Shown here: positions 1-9,934 of the stretch, one piece after another | How positions within the stretch are numbered: the first letter of the stretch is position 1 | How the letters are laid out: each line of letters begins with the position of its first letter | Assembly (NCBI GenBank): GCA_963575745.1 | Contig: CAUYUJ010022047.1 | Location: forward strand, 55,001 to 108,901 | Length of the DNA: 53,901 nucleotides | Reading direction: 5' to 3' | Origin: Prorocentrum cordatum | Taxonomy: Eukaryota; Sar; Dinophyceae; Prorocentrales; Prorocentraceae | Position numbers and translations under genes: made by a program | The notes under the pieces: model-generated | What the model was told of the DNA's origin: nothing | Seen by the model: the letters and a program-made list of their open reading frames with translations, nothing else | Databases searched by the model: none

Positions 1-1307
1 GCGTTTCGTGGCCCCTAGGGAGCTCCACCGAAGGCCCCAGTGGGTGTCCACATGCTTTCCCCACCCAGGGCAGCGTTTAGTAGGCCCAATAGGAATCTCC
101 ACCGAAGGCCCCAGTGGGGGTGTCCCATGCGTTCCCCCCCCAGGGCTAGCGTTTTCGTGGCCCCATGGGATCTCCACCCGAAGGCCCCAGTGGGGTGTTC
201 GCACGATGCGGTTTCCCCCACCCAGGGCAGCTTTGTGGCCCATAGGGAAGCCCACCGAAAGCCCCCATTGGGGGTGTTCCACTAGCCCGGTTCCCCACCC
301 ATCAGCTTTTCGTGGCCCCATAGGGAGCTCCACCGTAGGCGCCAGTGGGGCTGCCGCATGCGGTCCCCCCACACAGGGCAGCGTTTCGTAGCCCCATAGG
401 GAGCTCCACCGAAGGCCCCAGTTGGGGTGTCCACATGCGGTTCCCCCACCCAGGGCAGCGTTTCGTGGCCCCATAGGGATCTCCACCGAAGGCCCCAGTG
501 GGGGTGTCCACATGCGGTTCCCCCACCCAGGGCAGCGTTTCGTGGCCCCATAGGGAGCTCCACCGAAGGCCCCAGTGGGGGTGTTCGCATGCGGTTCCCC
601 CACCCAGGGAAGCGTTTCGTGGCCCCATAGGGAGCTCCACCGAAGGCCCCAGTGGGGGTGTTCGCATGCGGTTCCCCCACCCAGGGCAGCGTTTCGTAGC
701 CCCATAGGGAGCTCCACCGAAGGCCCCAGTGGGGTGTTCGCATGCGGTTCCCCCACCCAGGGCAGCGCTTCGTAGCCCCATAGGGAGCTCCACCGAAGGC
801 CCCAGTGGGGGTGTTCGCATGCGGTTCCCCCACCCAGGGCAGCGTTTCGTGGCCCCATAGGGAGCTCCACCGGAGGCCCCAGTGGCTGCTCTCGCATGCG
901 GTTCCCCCACCCAGGGCAGCGCTTCGTGGCCCCATGGGAGCTCCACCGAAAGCCCCCGTGGCGCAGTTCGCATGCGCTTCCCCCGTGATACGCGGAAAGA
1001 CAACTGCCCCCGTCCCCCGAACCAAGCCCAGGCAAGCGTTTTCGTGGCACCATGGGAGGCTCCACCGAAGGGCCCCAGTGGCGCAGGTCGCAATGCGGTT
1101 CCTCAAAAAAAAAAAAAAACCCACCCAGGGCAGCGTTTCGTAGCCCCATAGGGAGCTCCACCGAAGGCCCGCCCCGGTGGCGCAGTCCGCATGCGGTTCC
1201 CCCTATCCAAGGCATCGCTTCGTGGCCCCATATGGAGCCCCACCGAAAGCGGCACCCACAACGCGTTACCCCAACCTTGCTTATGGTTGGTCTTTCGCCG
1301 GATAATT
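1..1307 (+). mobile_element. Composite repeat element VNTR-1 (5' end outside window)
   Basis: Tandem units of 77 bp are seen directly; for example, the GGGAGCTCC motif recurs at 553 and 630. Each unit holds a block like CCCCATAGGGAGCTCCACC followed by a GCATGCG palindrome. The last units diverge, with an A-run at about 1107-1120. The element ends in a fixed tail at about 1255-1307 (ATGGTTGG, then CTTTCGCC and GGATAATT). The same tail closes VNTR-2 to VNTR-6. The tail abuts a unit of the hairpin array, so the element probably sits inside that array. Long open frames on both strands here follow from unit length and GC content and are not taken as genes. Confidence 0.8.
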
Positions 1308-2099
1308 GGCAGTTTTGGTAGTAATGGTCCCGGGAGATCCCTTTTGGGCATGGTGTTCGGGCCTTGCGTTTGACATGGTGTCGGCTCCGTCGTCAACCCG
1401 CCCCGGGAGGTCCCGTTTGGCATGGTGTCGGGCCCCGTCCGCGGCGGATGGTCTCTGGTTGGGAATCGGGGCCAGATTCTCCACGGGAGACCTCCCGCCG
1501 CGGACAGGGCTAGTGTTTTTTTGCAGTTTTGGGTATATTTTGGTGATTCCCAGTGTTTTTCTTTGTGATTTTGGCAATATTTTAATGATTTCTAGTGTTT
1601 TTTTTGCAGTTTTGGGTAGTAATGGTCCCGGGAGGTCCCGTTTGGCATGGTGTCGGGCCTTGGATTTGACATGTGTCGGGCCCCTTCGCAAACGCCGCCC
1701 CGGAGGTCCCGTTTGGCATGGTTTCGGGGCCCCGTACCGCGTCGGATGGTCTCTGGTGGGGAATCGGGGCCAGATTCTCCACGGGAGACCCCCCGCCGCG
1801 GACAGTGCTGGTTTTTGTTGCAGTTTGGGGTATTTGGTAATATTTTGGTGATTTTCATTTTTTTTTTTTTTTTTTTTTGTTTTTTTTTTTTTTTTTTTTT
1901 TTTTTGATTTGTGGCTATTTTGGCTATATTTTAATGAATTCCTTTCTGTTGTTTTTTTTGCCGTTTTTGGGTAGTCATGTCCCTGGAGGTCCCGTTTGGG
2001 GATGGTGTCGGGCCTTGATTTGACATGGTGTCCGGCCCCTTCGAAAACCCCCCCGGGAGGTCCTCGTTTGGCATGGTGTCGGCCCCGTCCGCGGCGGAT

Positions 2100-2603
2100 C
2101 CATTGACAGATCCTTCGACAGATCCATGGACAGATCCGTTGACAGCGCCGTTGACGGATCTATTGATAGCACTGACGCCAAGCGTGGTGACAGCGCCGGT
2201 GGCAGCGCTGTTGACAAATCCATTGACAGCACTATTGACAGGCGTATGGACAGTGCCATTGACAGCGCCGTTGACAGCGCCGTTGACAGATCCGTTGACA
2301 GGCCCATTGACAAGCTTGTTGACAGCACTGGTGACAGGCCCGTTGACAAGCTTGTTGACAGTGCCGTGGGCAGGCCTGACGACTGCGCGAGTGTCAGACC
2401 TGGTGACAGCGCTATTGAGAGCTCCGTTGACACCACCGCTGGCAAGCGTGTGGACAGCGCCATTGACAGCGCCGTTGACGGCGCCGTTGACAGATCCATT
2501 GACAGGCCCGTTGACAAGCTTGTTGACAGCACTGGTGACAGGCCCGTTGACAAGCTTGTTGACAGTGCCGTGGGCAAGCCTGTTGACAGGCCTATGACAG
2601 GCG
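2100..2603 (+). repeat. 15-bp-type minisatellite inside array 1 hairpin arm
   Basis: Repeats of the form GTTGACAGCGCC / GTTGACAGATCC / ATTGACAGGCCC run for about 504 bp. They lie inside the left arm of a unit hairpin: the arm starts as usual, is broken after GCGGCGGAT, and resumes as GGTGGGGAATC. A copy of almost the same length lies at the equivalent position in array 2 (22240-22742). All forward frames are open because the unit is a multiple of three, giving Val-Asp-Ser type repeats; this is not evidence for a protein. Confidence 0.88.
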
Positions 2604-2660
2604 CGGTGGGGAATCGGGGCCAGATTCTCCACGGGAGACCCCCCGCCGCGGACAGTGCAC

Positions 2661-2661
<1 letters not shown>

Positions 2662-2752
<91 letters not shown>
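2662..2752 (+). repeat. Homopolymer T tract (91 nt)
   Basis: An uninterrupted run of T follows the hairpin of the minisatellite-bearing unit of array 1. The corresponding place in other units has only 6-10 T. The length in the assembly may not be reliable. Confidence 0.95.
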
Positions 2753-2753
<1 letters not shown>

Positions 2754-3801
2754 TGCAGTTTTGTGTATATTTTAATGATTTTAAGTGTTTTTTTTGTTTT
2801 TTGTTTTTGTGATTTTGGTATATTTGAATGATTTCTGTTGTTTTGTTGCAGTTTTGGGTAGTAATGGTCCCGGGAGGTCCCGTTTGGCATGGTGTCGGGC
2901 CTTAGATTTGACATGGTGTCGGGCCCCAGGAGGTCCCGTTTGGCGTGGTGTCGGGCCCCGTCCGCGGCGGATGGTCTCTGGTGGGGAATCGGGGCCAGAT
3001 TCTCCACGGGAGACCCCCGGCCGCGGACAGTGATGGTGTTTTTTTTTGCAGTTTTGGGTATATTTTGGTGATTTTCAGTGTTTTTTGTTGTGATTTTGGC
3101 TTTATTTTAATGATTTCTGGTGTTTTTTTTGCAGTTTTGGGTAGTAATGGTCCCGGGAGGTCCCGTTTGGCATGGTGTCGGGCCTTGGATTTGACATGGT
3201 GTCGGGCCGTTTCGAAAACCCGCCCCGGGAGGTCCCGTTTGGCATGGTGTCGGGCCCCGTCCGCGGCGGATGGTCTCTGGTGGGGAATCGGGGCCAGATT
3301 CTCCACGGGAGACCCCCCGCCGCGGACAGTGCTGATGTTTTTTTGCAGTTTTGGGTATATTTTGGTGATTTTCCGTGTGTGTTTTTTGTTTTGTTTTTTT
3401 GTTTTTTTGTGATTTTAGCTATATTTTAATGATTTCTGGTGTTTTTTTTTTGCAGTTTTGGATAGTAATGGTCCTGGGAGATCCCGTTTGGCATGGTGTC
3501 AGGCCTTGGATTTGACATGGTGTCGGGCCCCTTCGAAAACCCGCCCCGGGAGGTCCCGTTTGGCATGGTGTCGGGCCCCGTCCGCGGCGGATGGTCTCTG
3601 GTGGGGAATCGGGGCCAGAGTCTCCACGGGAGACCCCCCGCCGCGGACAGTGCTGGTGTTTTTTTTGCAGTTTTGGGTATATTTTGGAAATTTCAATGTT
3701 TTTTGTTGTGATTTTGGTTTTATTTTAATGATTTCTGGTGTTTTTTTGCAGTTTTGGGTAGTAATGGTCCCGGGAGGTCCCGTTTGGCATGGTGTCGGGC
3801 C

Positions 3802-3901
3802 NNNNNNNNNNNNNNNNNNNNNNNNNNNNNNNNNNNNNNNNNNNNNNNNNNNNNNNNNNNNNNNNNNNNNNNNNNNNNNNNNNNNNNNNNNNNNNNNNNN
3901 N
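3802..3901. other. Assembly gap (100 N)
   Basis: Exactly 100 N, the usual placeholder for a gap of unknown size. It joins repeat array 1 to the coding region of copy A, so the true distance and even the adjacency of the two sides are unproven. Open frames that run through the N block are artefacts. Confidence 0.99.
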
Positions 3902-5410
3902 TTCGCACTGGACGGCGATGGAGGCGCCTCCTGGAGGAAAGCGACGATGGGAGTCGAGATCGGAATCGACCCCAAGAGCAAGGGAGCCCAACCGGACGAG
4001 GCGGTCGACGATCTAGGCCGAGAATGGGCCGAGGTGCCCGAGGAGGGCTGGGCGCTGACGGGCTCTTCTTCGGCCGCCGCCAAGCCGGAGGAGCCGGCCA
4101 TGTTCGGAGCCCAGAGCTGGGACGAGTTCGTCGACGGCGACTTGTTGACCGCTTTGAATCACGACCAAAGGCGTGCCATCGCAAGAGCGTATTTGCAGAT
4201 CCAGACGCAGCGGCTCAGGCGCATCGCGGCGCCGCAGATGAACTTGATCATTTGCAAAAAACGGGACATGAACAAAGCCGTCGCGTGCGCCAACGTGTAC
4301 AGCGACTGGCTTAGCACAGACATTTACAGCGAGATTTCCGACTTCACACTGAAGGAGGACCAGCAATTCTGCCACAACATTCAAGAATCCATGACGGCCA
4401 ACGCCGAGAGGATGCAGGGCTTCTCCAAAGCCGTCGAGGCTGGACATGGCAAGCCAGGCCAATACCAGTTGGTTTGTGATTACTCAGACCACTTCCTTGC
4501 AACCGATAAGGGCCGCATGAACACATACTACTGTTGCGGCGGCAAGACGAACTACAGCATGGAGAAAAAGAAACACGTGCGGTGCAAGGCTGTGATCCGG
4601 ACTGACAGCTGGGCGCAATTGCTCACGATCAATCAGGAGATCGAGCAGGAAGGAGTTGGCCAAGCGTGGTACTGCCATTGTGGGACGAAGTACACGCCTG
4701 GGAAGGGGGGCGTCTTGGTCGAATGGATCGACTTCGAAGCCGTCCCCCAACAAGCCTGGTACTTCGTGGCCGTCCACCCGCAGTACGACATCAAAGACCT
4801 CAAGACGCTGTGCCGGGAGGCGGTCCTGGCCGAGCAGATGGACGTCAGCAAGCTGCGCCCCATCGACGTCCTCAAGTACCTGCCCAAGGTCGAGCCCCTC
4901 GCTATGGGATCGGTGGTGAAGCCGTGCAAGGAGGACGACCAGAAGTGGAGGGGACACTGGGTGTTAGCTGACGGAATCGAGTGGGGCAGCCTCCCAGCGT
5001 GGGACTGGGACTGGCTGTGCGCGCAAGTGGCTCGGGGCTGGAGCGACCCGCCAGATAACCTCTTCCAGAAGGAAGGAGATTCGAAGGCGCTCATCTCCGA
5101 GAAGAAGCGCTTGCGCAAACTCTGGTGGAACCTGTCGAAAGATGTCAAAAAGATGGACGCCAACGACGAGGAGAGCATGCAACAGGAGGCGAAGAGCAAG
5201 GCGAACCGCGCCTACGACGACGGCGGCTCCGATACGGAGACACCGGTTGCCACTGAGGATGCCGCGGCGGCGCGCCTCCAGCTTCCCGAGATCCCAGCGG
5301 TGAACAAGAGGCCCCCGCCGAAGCGCATGATTGTCGACCTGGAGCCGTCGTCCGAAGATTCCTCGGACCATGAGCCGCCCAGTGCCCGCGCGCGCGCGCT
5401 CAGCCACTGA
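3902..5410 (+). CDS. Cysteine-rich protein of unknown function (copy A, 5' end lost in gap)
   Basis: The frame is open from the gap edge to TGA at 5408-5410. The first in-frame ATG is at 3947, giving about 487 residues, but the real start may lie in the gap. An acidic N-terminal part (about residues 1-60) is followed by a helical charged part. A cysteine region then has C near residue 176, a CC pair near 195, C near 213 and CxC near 242, plausibly a metal site. A Trp-rich stretch (around 345) and a Lys-rich helix (around 385-420) follow, then an acidic, Pro-rich tail ending in an ARARA motif. Codon use and lack of stops support real coding. Fragments C, D and E repeat only 4459-4884 of it. 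I do not recognise the family and assign no function. Confidence 0.72.
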   Translation, partial: FALDGDGGASWRKATMGVEIGIDPKSKGAQPDEAVDDLGREWAEVPEEGWALTGSSSAAAKPEEPAMFGAQSWDEFVDGDLLTALNHDQRRAIARAYLQIQTQRLRRIAAPQMNLIICKKRDMNKAVACANVYSDWLSTDIYSEISDFTLKEDQQFCHNIQESMTANAERMQGFSKAVEAGHGKPGQYQLVCDYSDHFLATDKGRMNTYYCCGGKTNYSMEKKKHVRCKAVIRTDSWAQLLTINQEIEQEGVGQAWYCHCGTKYTPGKGGVLVEWIDFEAVPQQAWYFVAVHPQYDIKDLKTLCREAVLAEQMDVSKLRPIDVLKYLPKVEPLAMGSVVKPCKEDDQKWRGHWVLADGIEWGSLPAWDWDWLCAQVARGWSDPPDNLFQKEGDSKALISEKKRLRKLWWNLSKDVKKMDANDEESMQQEAKSKANRAYDDGGSDTETPVATEDAAAARLQLPEIPAVNKRPPPKRMIVDLEPSSEDSSDHEPPSARARALSH

Positions 5411-5530
5411 GCGTTCGCACCGCGTCTCCTCCTGCAGTTTCTCCTTCCTCGCGCTCCCGGGGCTGCCCCGAGTTGCGCTGCCTCGCCTCCCCACATCCTT
5501 TCCGCATTTACATGCGTTTATTTGAACAAT
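5380..5530 (+). repeat. 3' end and downstream flank shared with copy B
   Basis: The last codons of copy A and about 120 bp beyond the stop match 7947-8135 closely. Shared elements include the CGCGCGCG run, CTCCTTCCTCGCGCTCCCGG and GCCCCGAGTTGCGCTGCC. The match shows that the 3' ends of copies A and B share an origin although their main coding parts differ. Confidence 0.8.
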
Positions 5531-5599
5531 TGTTCATTTATTTGCTTTCGTTGTACAGACCTTCAACCAATCGTGCGTGGGTGGTGGGTCAGAACCTCA

Positions 5600-6100
5600 T
5601 GAATCCTGATTAGAATCTCGTGGATGGCTGATACTTCTGAACGCCTCTTGGGCGACCTTTGAGGTTTAATGGAATCCTCTTCGGGCATGTTGGGGCCAAT
5701 ATCGGGCCTGTCGAGAGTCTTCTAGAAGCCTCTTGGGGATTTTTGGGAGCCTCCTGAGAATTCTTGGGGGCCTCTCGGGGCTTCTTGAGGCCCCAGGAGA
5801 TTATTAGAGGGCTCTGTAATCTCCAGGGGCCCCCAGTGGATCCCAAAAGCGCCCAAAAAGAGCCGCAAGGGTGCATTTACTTTGTATCTCTAAGGATGCC
5901 CACGCAGAGACCTGCTGAGATCTGCAAGGAGCCCCCTGGAACATGTTTCAGAGAGTTCCCGAGATTTTCCACATCCCCAAAGAGCTCACCAGGAATCCAA
6001 GAAGCCCCAATGCAGAGACCGCAGTAGATCCCAAAAACACCCAAAAAGAGCTACACTCTTACATAATACTTTGTGTCTCTTTGGGGAGGGGATCTCTTGA
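5600..6100 (+). repeat. Degenerate CCTCTTGGGG-rich repeat R1, first copy
   Basis: A GGGCCTCTTGGGG-like part (5640-5830) is followed by two blocks that start GATCCCAAAA, contain CCCAAAAAGAG, and end in TACTTTGTNTCTCT (about 5834 and 6030). A second copy of the whole arrangement lies at 8520-9000. In the second block CCAAAAAGAG and CTCTTTGGGG can pair as a short hairpin. No open frame here looks coding. 6100-6480 continues with weakly similar sequence and no recognisable gene. Confidence 0.75.
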
Positions 6101-6539
6101 AAATCTCTTAGACCTTCCTGAGATCCTGCTAAAGGGAGCCCCCGAGACTTCCCGAACCGAATACCCGAGGAGCCGCCAAGGAAATCCAAGAAGACCCCAC
6201 GAGCATCACCAGGGGACCACAAAAGACACCGCAAAAAGAAACACACTCGCGCATAATCATATCCAGGGTGCGTGTTGATGCGTAGCTCTCGCGCCATGCC
6301 AGCGGCAGCCGCGGGGCCACTTCGCGCTCCATTAGCTCATAATCAGCACCATGCATTGAGCTGCTCTCTCTCTCTCAGTGCATCGTCCGAAGGAGGAGGA
6401 GCGCTTCCGGGGTTGCCCCGAGTTACGCCCTGACCCTCTTATATCCTTTCATTTACATATGTTGCACTAGCACGTGATTTTCCGTGTGCCGCATTCATAT
6501 TAGTTTTCACCAAGAAAATTTATTTGCATACAGACATTT

Positions 6540-6820
6540 GTCGCAGCGGGCTCCCCGCCGTGAATTCAGACATTTGTCGCAGATACGCGCCGTCGACCCC
6601 GTCGTACCGGCCATCTTCGCATTCGAAATTTCATCAATATCATCATCATCATCGCCGCTAGCGCGGTCGGCGCATCCATCTTCGCCGTCATTATCCCTCG
6701 TAGCAGCAGAGATTTCGGGGTAAGGAGGAGTGGCCCCATCTGGTTACGGCGCTCTGCCGAAAATGCCCTTTCTGCCGCGCGGCGTCTGCGCGCACCTCGC
6801 GGACGCTTCCGGGGTTGCCC
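6540..6820 (+). repeat. Duplicated module M1, first copy
   Basis: Sequence from the CGACCCCGTCGTACC block at 6594 to the CCCTTTCTGCCGCGCGGC block near 6770 matches 16525-16735 over about 200 bp, with roughly one difference per 8-10 bases. Both copies include a short CATCAT run and the string TCGCCGCTNNCGCGGTCGGC. No intact reading frame is shared, so this is treated as duplicated non-coding DNA or an eroded gene piece. Confidence 0.75.
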
Positions 6821-6884
6821 CGAGTTGCGCCGTTGTGCTCTCGCAGCAGCAGGGGGGCTCGGGGTAGAGAGGGGCGGCCCCCTT

Positions 6885-7015
6885 TGAATTAGGAGGAGAA
6901 GGAGGAGATGGAGGAGGATCGGGATGAAGAGGAGGAGGAGGGGGAGGAGGAGGAGAAGGAGGAGGAGGATGAGGAGGAGGAGGAGGAGGAGAAGGAGGAG
7001 GACGAAAACAGGGAC
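6885..7015 (+). repeat. GGA/GAG purine tract
   Basis: About 130 bp of GGA and GAG triplets, grading into GACGAAAACAG repeats. Poly-Glu or poly-Arg frames across it are low-complexity by-products. Confidence 0.85.
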
Positions 7016-7057
7016 AGCGACGAAAACAGCGAGAGCGACGAATACGACAAGAAAAAA

Positions 7058-7396
7058 TACAACAATCGAAACTCGGATTTCCGTGAGTTTTGGATATGTG
7101 TGCCTACAGAGACCTACAGAAATCTCAAAGGACCTCTGAGGAACTCCGCAGGCCTCAAGAGAATCAGAAAGGGGCATTCTCCTCCTCCTCCTCCTCCTCC
7201 TGATCCTCGCCGATTTCCGATCCACGCCGCTTCCCTATCCTCTTCCCATTATGCGTGTTCATCTTACGCCGTTTTCCGATCCACCCCGCTTCGTTATCCT
7301 CTTCCCATTATCCGTCTTCGTCTGATCTTCAGGCTGTACAGGCTCGAGCCCGGCGTCATGAGTGCCAACGTTGCTGATTCGAAACCGTCTACCTTC
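7058..7396 (+). repeat. Leader module preceding copy B
   Basis: The block begins ATACAACAATCGAA and CTCGGATTTCCG, passes a CTC-rich tract, then reads TTCAGGCTGTACAGGCTCG and ATGAGTGCCAACG. The same order precedes copy E (14217-14552). The second half precedes copies C (10680-10892) and D (12180-12408), and an orphan copy lies at 16870-17030. The conserved CTTCAG and GTGCAG strings resemble intron 3' ends, but no splicing can be shown. Confidence 0.75.
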
Positions 7397-7978
7397 AATG
7401 CCAGTTGATGTGTGATTACTCAGACCAGATCCTTACCAACGATAGGCGGACGCCATGGCAAACGAAGACGTGCTGGAACCCATGGCGAAGACGCTAGACA
7501 GCAAAGAGGAGGAGGCCGCAGAAGCGAGGGAGATCGCGTCGGCGACGATGGAAATTTTAGTGAGCTCGGGGGGAACGAAAAAGAAGAAGAAGGTGACGGG
7601 GACATCCGCCTCCGACATCGCGGCGGATCGAATATTCAACAAGAAGTGGATGGAAGAGGCTGTGACAGCGCACCAGGAGAACGTTGCTAAAAACCGAAAC
7701 GATTATATATGGTGCGGAGATCGATCGTACGCCGCCCCCAAGAACCAGGTCAGATGGTGCTGGGAATACGAGGATCAAACCAATTGGAAGATGATATCCA
7801 ATTTCTCACGACGGAGTGGCCGCAGAAGTGATGCACGCCCCCCAGCGTTTGGAACGAGAAATGCTTCTGGGACAAGGGCAGCAAGAGGCAATACCGCGGC
7901 CGCAATTTTTGCCCCGCCTGCGCGGAGAGTCAGAACGCTGAGCCAGCCAGTGCCCGCGCGCGCGCGCTCAGCCAATGA
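7397..7978 (+). pseudogene. Copy B: chimeric, frameshifted relative of copy A
   Basis: 7397-7443 matches the start of the A module (CCAGTTG, GTGATTACTCAGACC). An unrelated open frame follows from ATG 7455: an acidic/Lys-rich N-terminus, then a Trp-rich stretch around residue 95. After about 7800 the best protein-like frame changes. The new frame has a TGA at about 7828, then C, C and CxxC residues (7848-7925), and ends in the same ARARA tail and TGA (7976-7978) as copy A. The patchwork suggests a broken paralogue or a product of recombination. Confidence 0.5.
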
Positions 7979-8519
7979 GCGTTCGCCCCGCGTCTCTTCC
8001 TGCAGATTCTCCTTCCTCGCGCTCCCGGGCTTGCCCCGAGTTGCGCTGCCACCCCCCTCGCCTCGAGCTTCCGGATTTGCCCCGAGTTCCGCTGCCCCCA
8101 CCCCCCCCATTTACATTTATTTGAACGCGTCAATATGTACGTGCACCCTTTCTGTTTTTGATAAATTATTTCCCCCCCTCTCTCTCTGCGCCCTAACTCC
8201 CCACCGCAATTCCTTCATCGCGCACCCGAGGATGCCCCGAGTTGCGCTGCCTCACCTCTCCGCATCCTTGCCGCATTTACTTAACTTTATTTGCGCATTT
8301 TTTCCATTTGCTTGCGTTCATTCTCCTAACCTTCGGCCAATGCCGCCGATCCGGAGCGCCCCGCCTGATGTGATCCTTCTTGGCCCTCGCCCCTCCGCCA
8401 GATTCTCACGGCCCTCGCCCCTTGGCCCTCGCCCCTCCGCCCCCCCACCCCTCACTCATCATTTATCCAGTGACTTTCGCCCCATCCCACCACCGTGCGT
8501 GGGTGATGAGTCAGAACCT

Positions 8520-9000
8520 CATGAATGCTGGTTGGGATCTCGTGGACCACTGGTACTTCTGAGCGCCTGTTGGGCGCCTTTTGGAGTTTAATGGGATCCT
8601 CTTGCGGCCTCTTGAGATCAATAGCCGGCCTGTTGGGAGCCTCGAGGGGCTTTTCGGGGCCCTCTTAAACTTCTTAGGAGCCTCTTGATGCTTCTTGGGC
8701 CCGCAGGACATTACTAGAGCCCTCTCTAATCTCCAGAACCTCAATAGATACCAAAAGACACCCAAAAAGAGACACACTGATACATATACGTTGTACCTCT
8801 AAGGGTGCCCTCACGCAGCCCGGCTGGGTCCCTTCCGGAGCCCCCTGGAACCTATTTCAGGAAATTCCCGAGCCCCCTGAAACCCCTAAAAACATCACCA
8901 CAATCCAAGAAGACCCCCTGAGGGCCCACAGTAGATCCCAGAAACACCCAAAAAGAGACACACTCGTGCATATACTTTGTGCCTCTTTGGGGGGCTCTCT
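8520..9000 (+). repeat. Repeat R1, second copy
   Basis: Matches 5600-6100 in order: GATCTCGTGGA start, a CCTCTTGG-rich part, then two blocks with CCAAAAGACACCC / CCAGAAACACCC, an A-rich AAAAAGAGACACACT string and CTTTGTGCCTCTTTGGGG. It follows the copy B 3' flank as the first copy follows copy A, so the A and B regions look like one ancient tandem duplication. 8136-8519 between them holds CT-rich sequence, one more GCCCCGAGTTGCGCTGCC unit (8236) and no gene. Confidence 0.75.
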
Positions 9001-9198
9001 TGGAGCTCTCTCAGAGCCTTCCTGGGATCCTGTCGGAGCCCTCGGGCGTAGGAGTCGGCAACTCCAGCAAATCCGCTCCGCCTCCCTTCAGGGCGCGCGG
9101 CGGGAGGATTGTGCGCCACCCTCGCCCTCCCTCGGGCCACTCGTCAGATTTCCGCCCCCGCTCCTCTTTGCCCTCTACGCCATTTCAGGTCAAGTCGA

Positions 9199-9930
9199 AT
9201 GTCCGACTCGGAGATTGAATCGTCTGAGTCTGAACCAGAGGAGTTGCCACCGCCCCCAGCAGCACTGGGCATAGACCATAGAATAAGGCCAAACCCAGTT
9301 ACAAGGGAATGGGAGCTGCGCTGGCGTCCAGGCCCTGAAGGCCCGTGGCTATCCAGGCCGCTAGCCCAGCAGGAACGACCCTACACCCTTCTCCCCTCTG
9401 CCCCGCTCGCCCCCCTCCAACTCCTCTTCCTCTTCCTTCTCATTCTTATCCGCTTTCCACCCTTCTCGTCGATCATTTCTTTACTTTTGTTTCTTTCTCT
9501 CTCTCGCTCTCTGTCTTTATCTATCTATCCGTTTCTCCTCCTCCGCCTCCTCATCCTCCTCCTCCCCCTCCGGGGGCCAGTAAAGGAGCTCGCGCGGCTG
9601 GAACACATGACGTGGCTCGATGATCTATCTGATACGGATTCCGACAACGATGATGAGACAATGGTTGCGCATCTTACCCCGGAACAGAGAGCTCAAGTTA
9701 CTGCCCTGCGATGCGAACGGCGAGCTCAAAGACGAACCGACAGAGAGCACATTGAAGAAATGCTACGACAACTTCAGATACAACCGGAAGTCGAGGCCGC
9801 CATTATCCGCTTACACGACGGACTTCGCGATCATTGGATGCCCCGCGTCTTGGACCCGGGGCAGGGGATCAGAAAGGAAGAGGAGGACGAGGAGGAGGAG
9901 GAGACGGAGGAGGATGAGGAGGACGAGTAG
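9199..9930 (+). CDS. Unknown protein with Ser/acidic N-terminus and acidic C-terminus; probable intron inside
   Basis: ATG 9199 follows a CATTTCAGG string that could be an intron end. The first about 60 codons (Ser/Glu-rich, Pro run, then a Trp/Arg/Pro-rich part) look coding. About 9370-9582 is almost pure pyrimidine and ends in GGGGCCAG, like a long 3' splice tract, although the frame stays open through it as poly-Leu/Ser. From about 9583 the frame again looks coding: an acidic DSDND-type patch, then a charged helical part rich in Arg and Gln (9680-9850) and a poly-Glu end. An intron would remove the hydrophobic stretch, which would otherwise look like false membrane segments. Family not recognised. 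Confidence 0.45.
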   Translation: MSDSEIESSESEPEELPPPPAALGIDHRIRPNPVTREWELRWRPGPEGPWLSRPLAQQERPYTLLPSAPLAPLQLLFLFLLILIRFPPFSSIISLLLFLSLSRSLSLSIYPFLLLRLLILLLPLRGPVKELARLEHMTWLDDLSDTDSDNDDETMVAHLTPEQRAQVTALRCERRAQRRTDREHIEEMLRQLQIQPEVEAAIIRLHDGLRDHWMPRVLDPGQGIRKEEEDEEEEETEEDEEDE

Positions 9931-9934
9931 GGGA

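Larger units (their letters stand above)
1308..3801 (+). repeat. Hairpin-unit megarepeat array 1
   Basis: Units of about 285-325 bp recur, with the marker GTAATGGTCCCGGGAGG near 1319, 1619, 2859, 3147, 3465 and 3762. A full unit has two or three copies of GGCATGGTGTCGGGCC, a long inverted repeat from GTCCGCGGCGG to CCGCCGCGGAC, and a T-rich half with TTTTTTGCAGTTTTGGG. The inverted repeat has 31-nt arms matching at 26 of 31 positions around a 7-nt loop. One unit is interrupted by a minisatellite (2100-2603) and one by a 91-T run. The array is cut by the assembly gap, so its true length is unknown. No coding function is proposed. Confidence 0.9.

Noticed and set aside
1-1307. CRISPR-like array (also the other VNTRs)
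   Set aside because: Whole units repeat, with no unique spacers between short conserved repeats, and the genome is eukaryotic.
2126-2812. Repetitive Val-Asp-Ser protein frame in array 1 (also 22139-22867)
   Set aside because: A unit length divisible by three keeps every frame open on both strands; it runs into a poly-Phe T tract.
3458-5410. 650-codon frame joining array 1 to gene A
   Set aside because: It passes through 100 N; only the part after the gap is supported.
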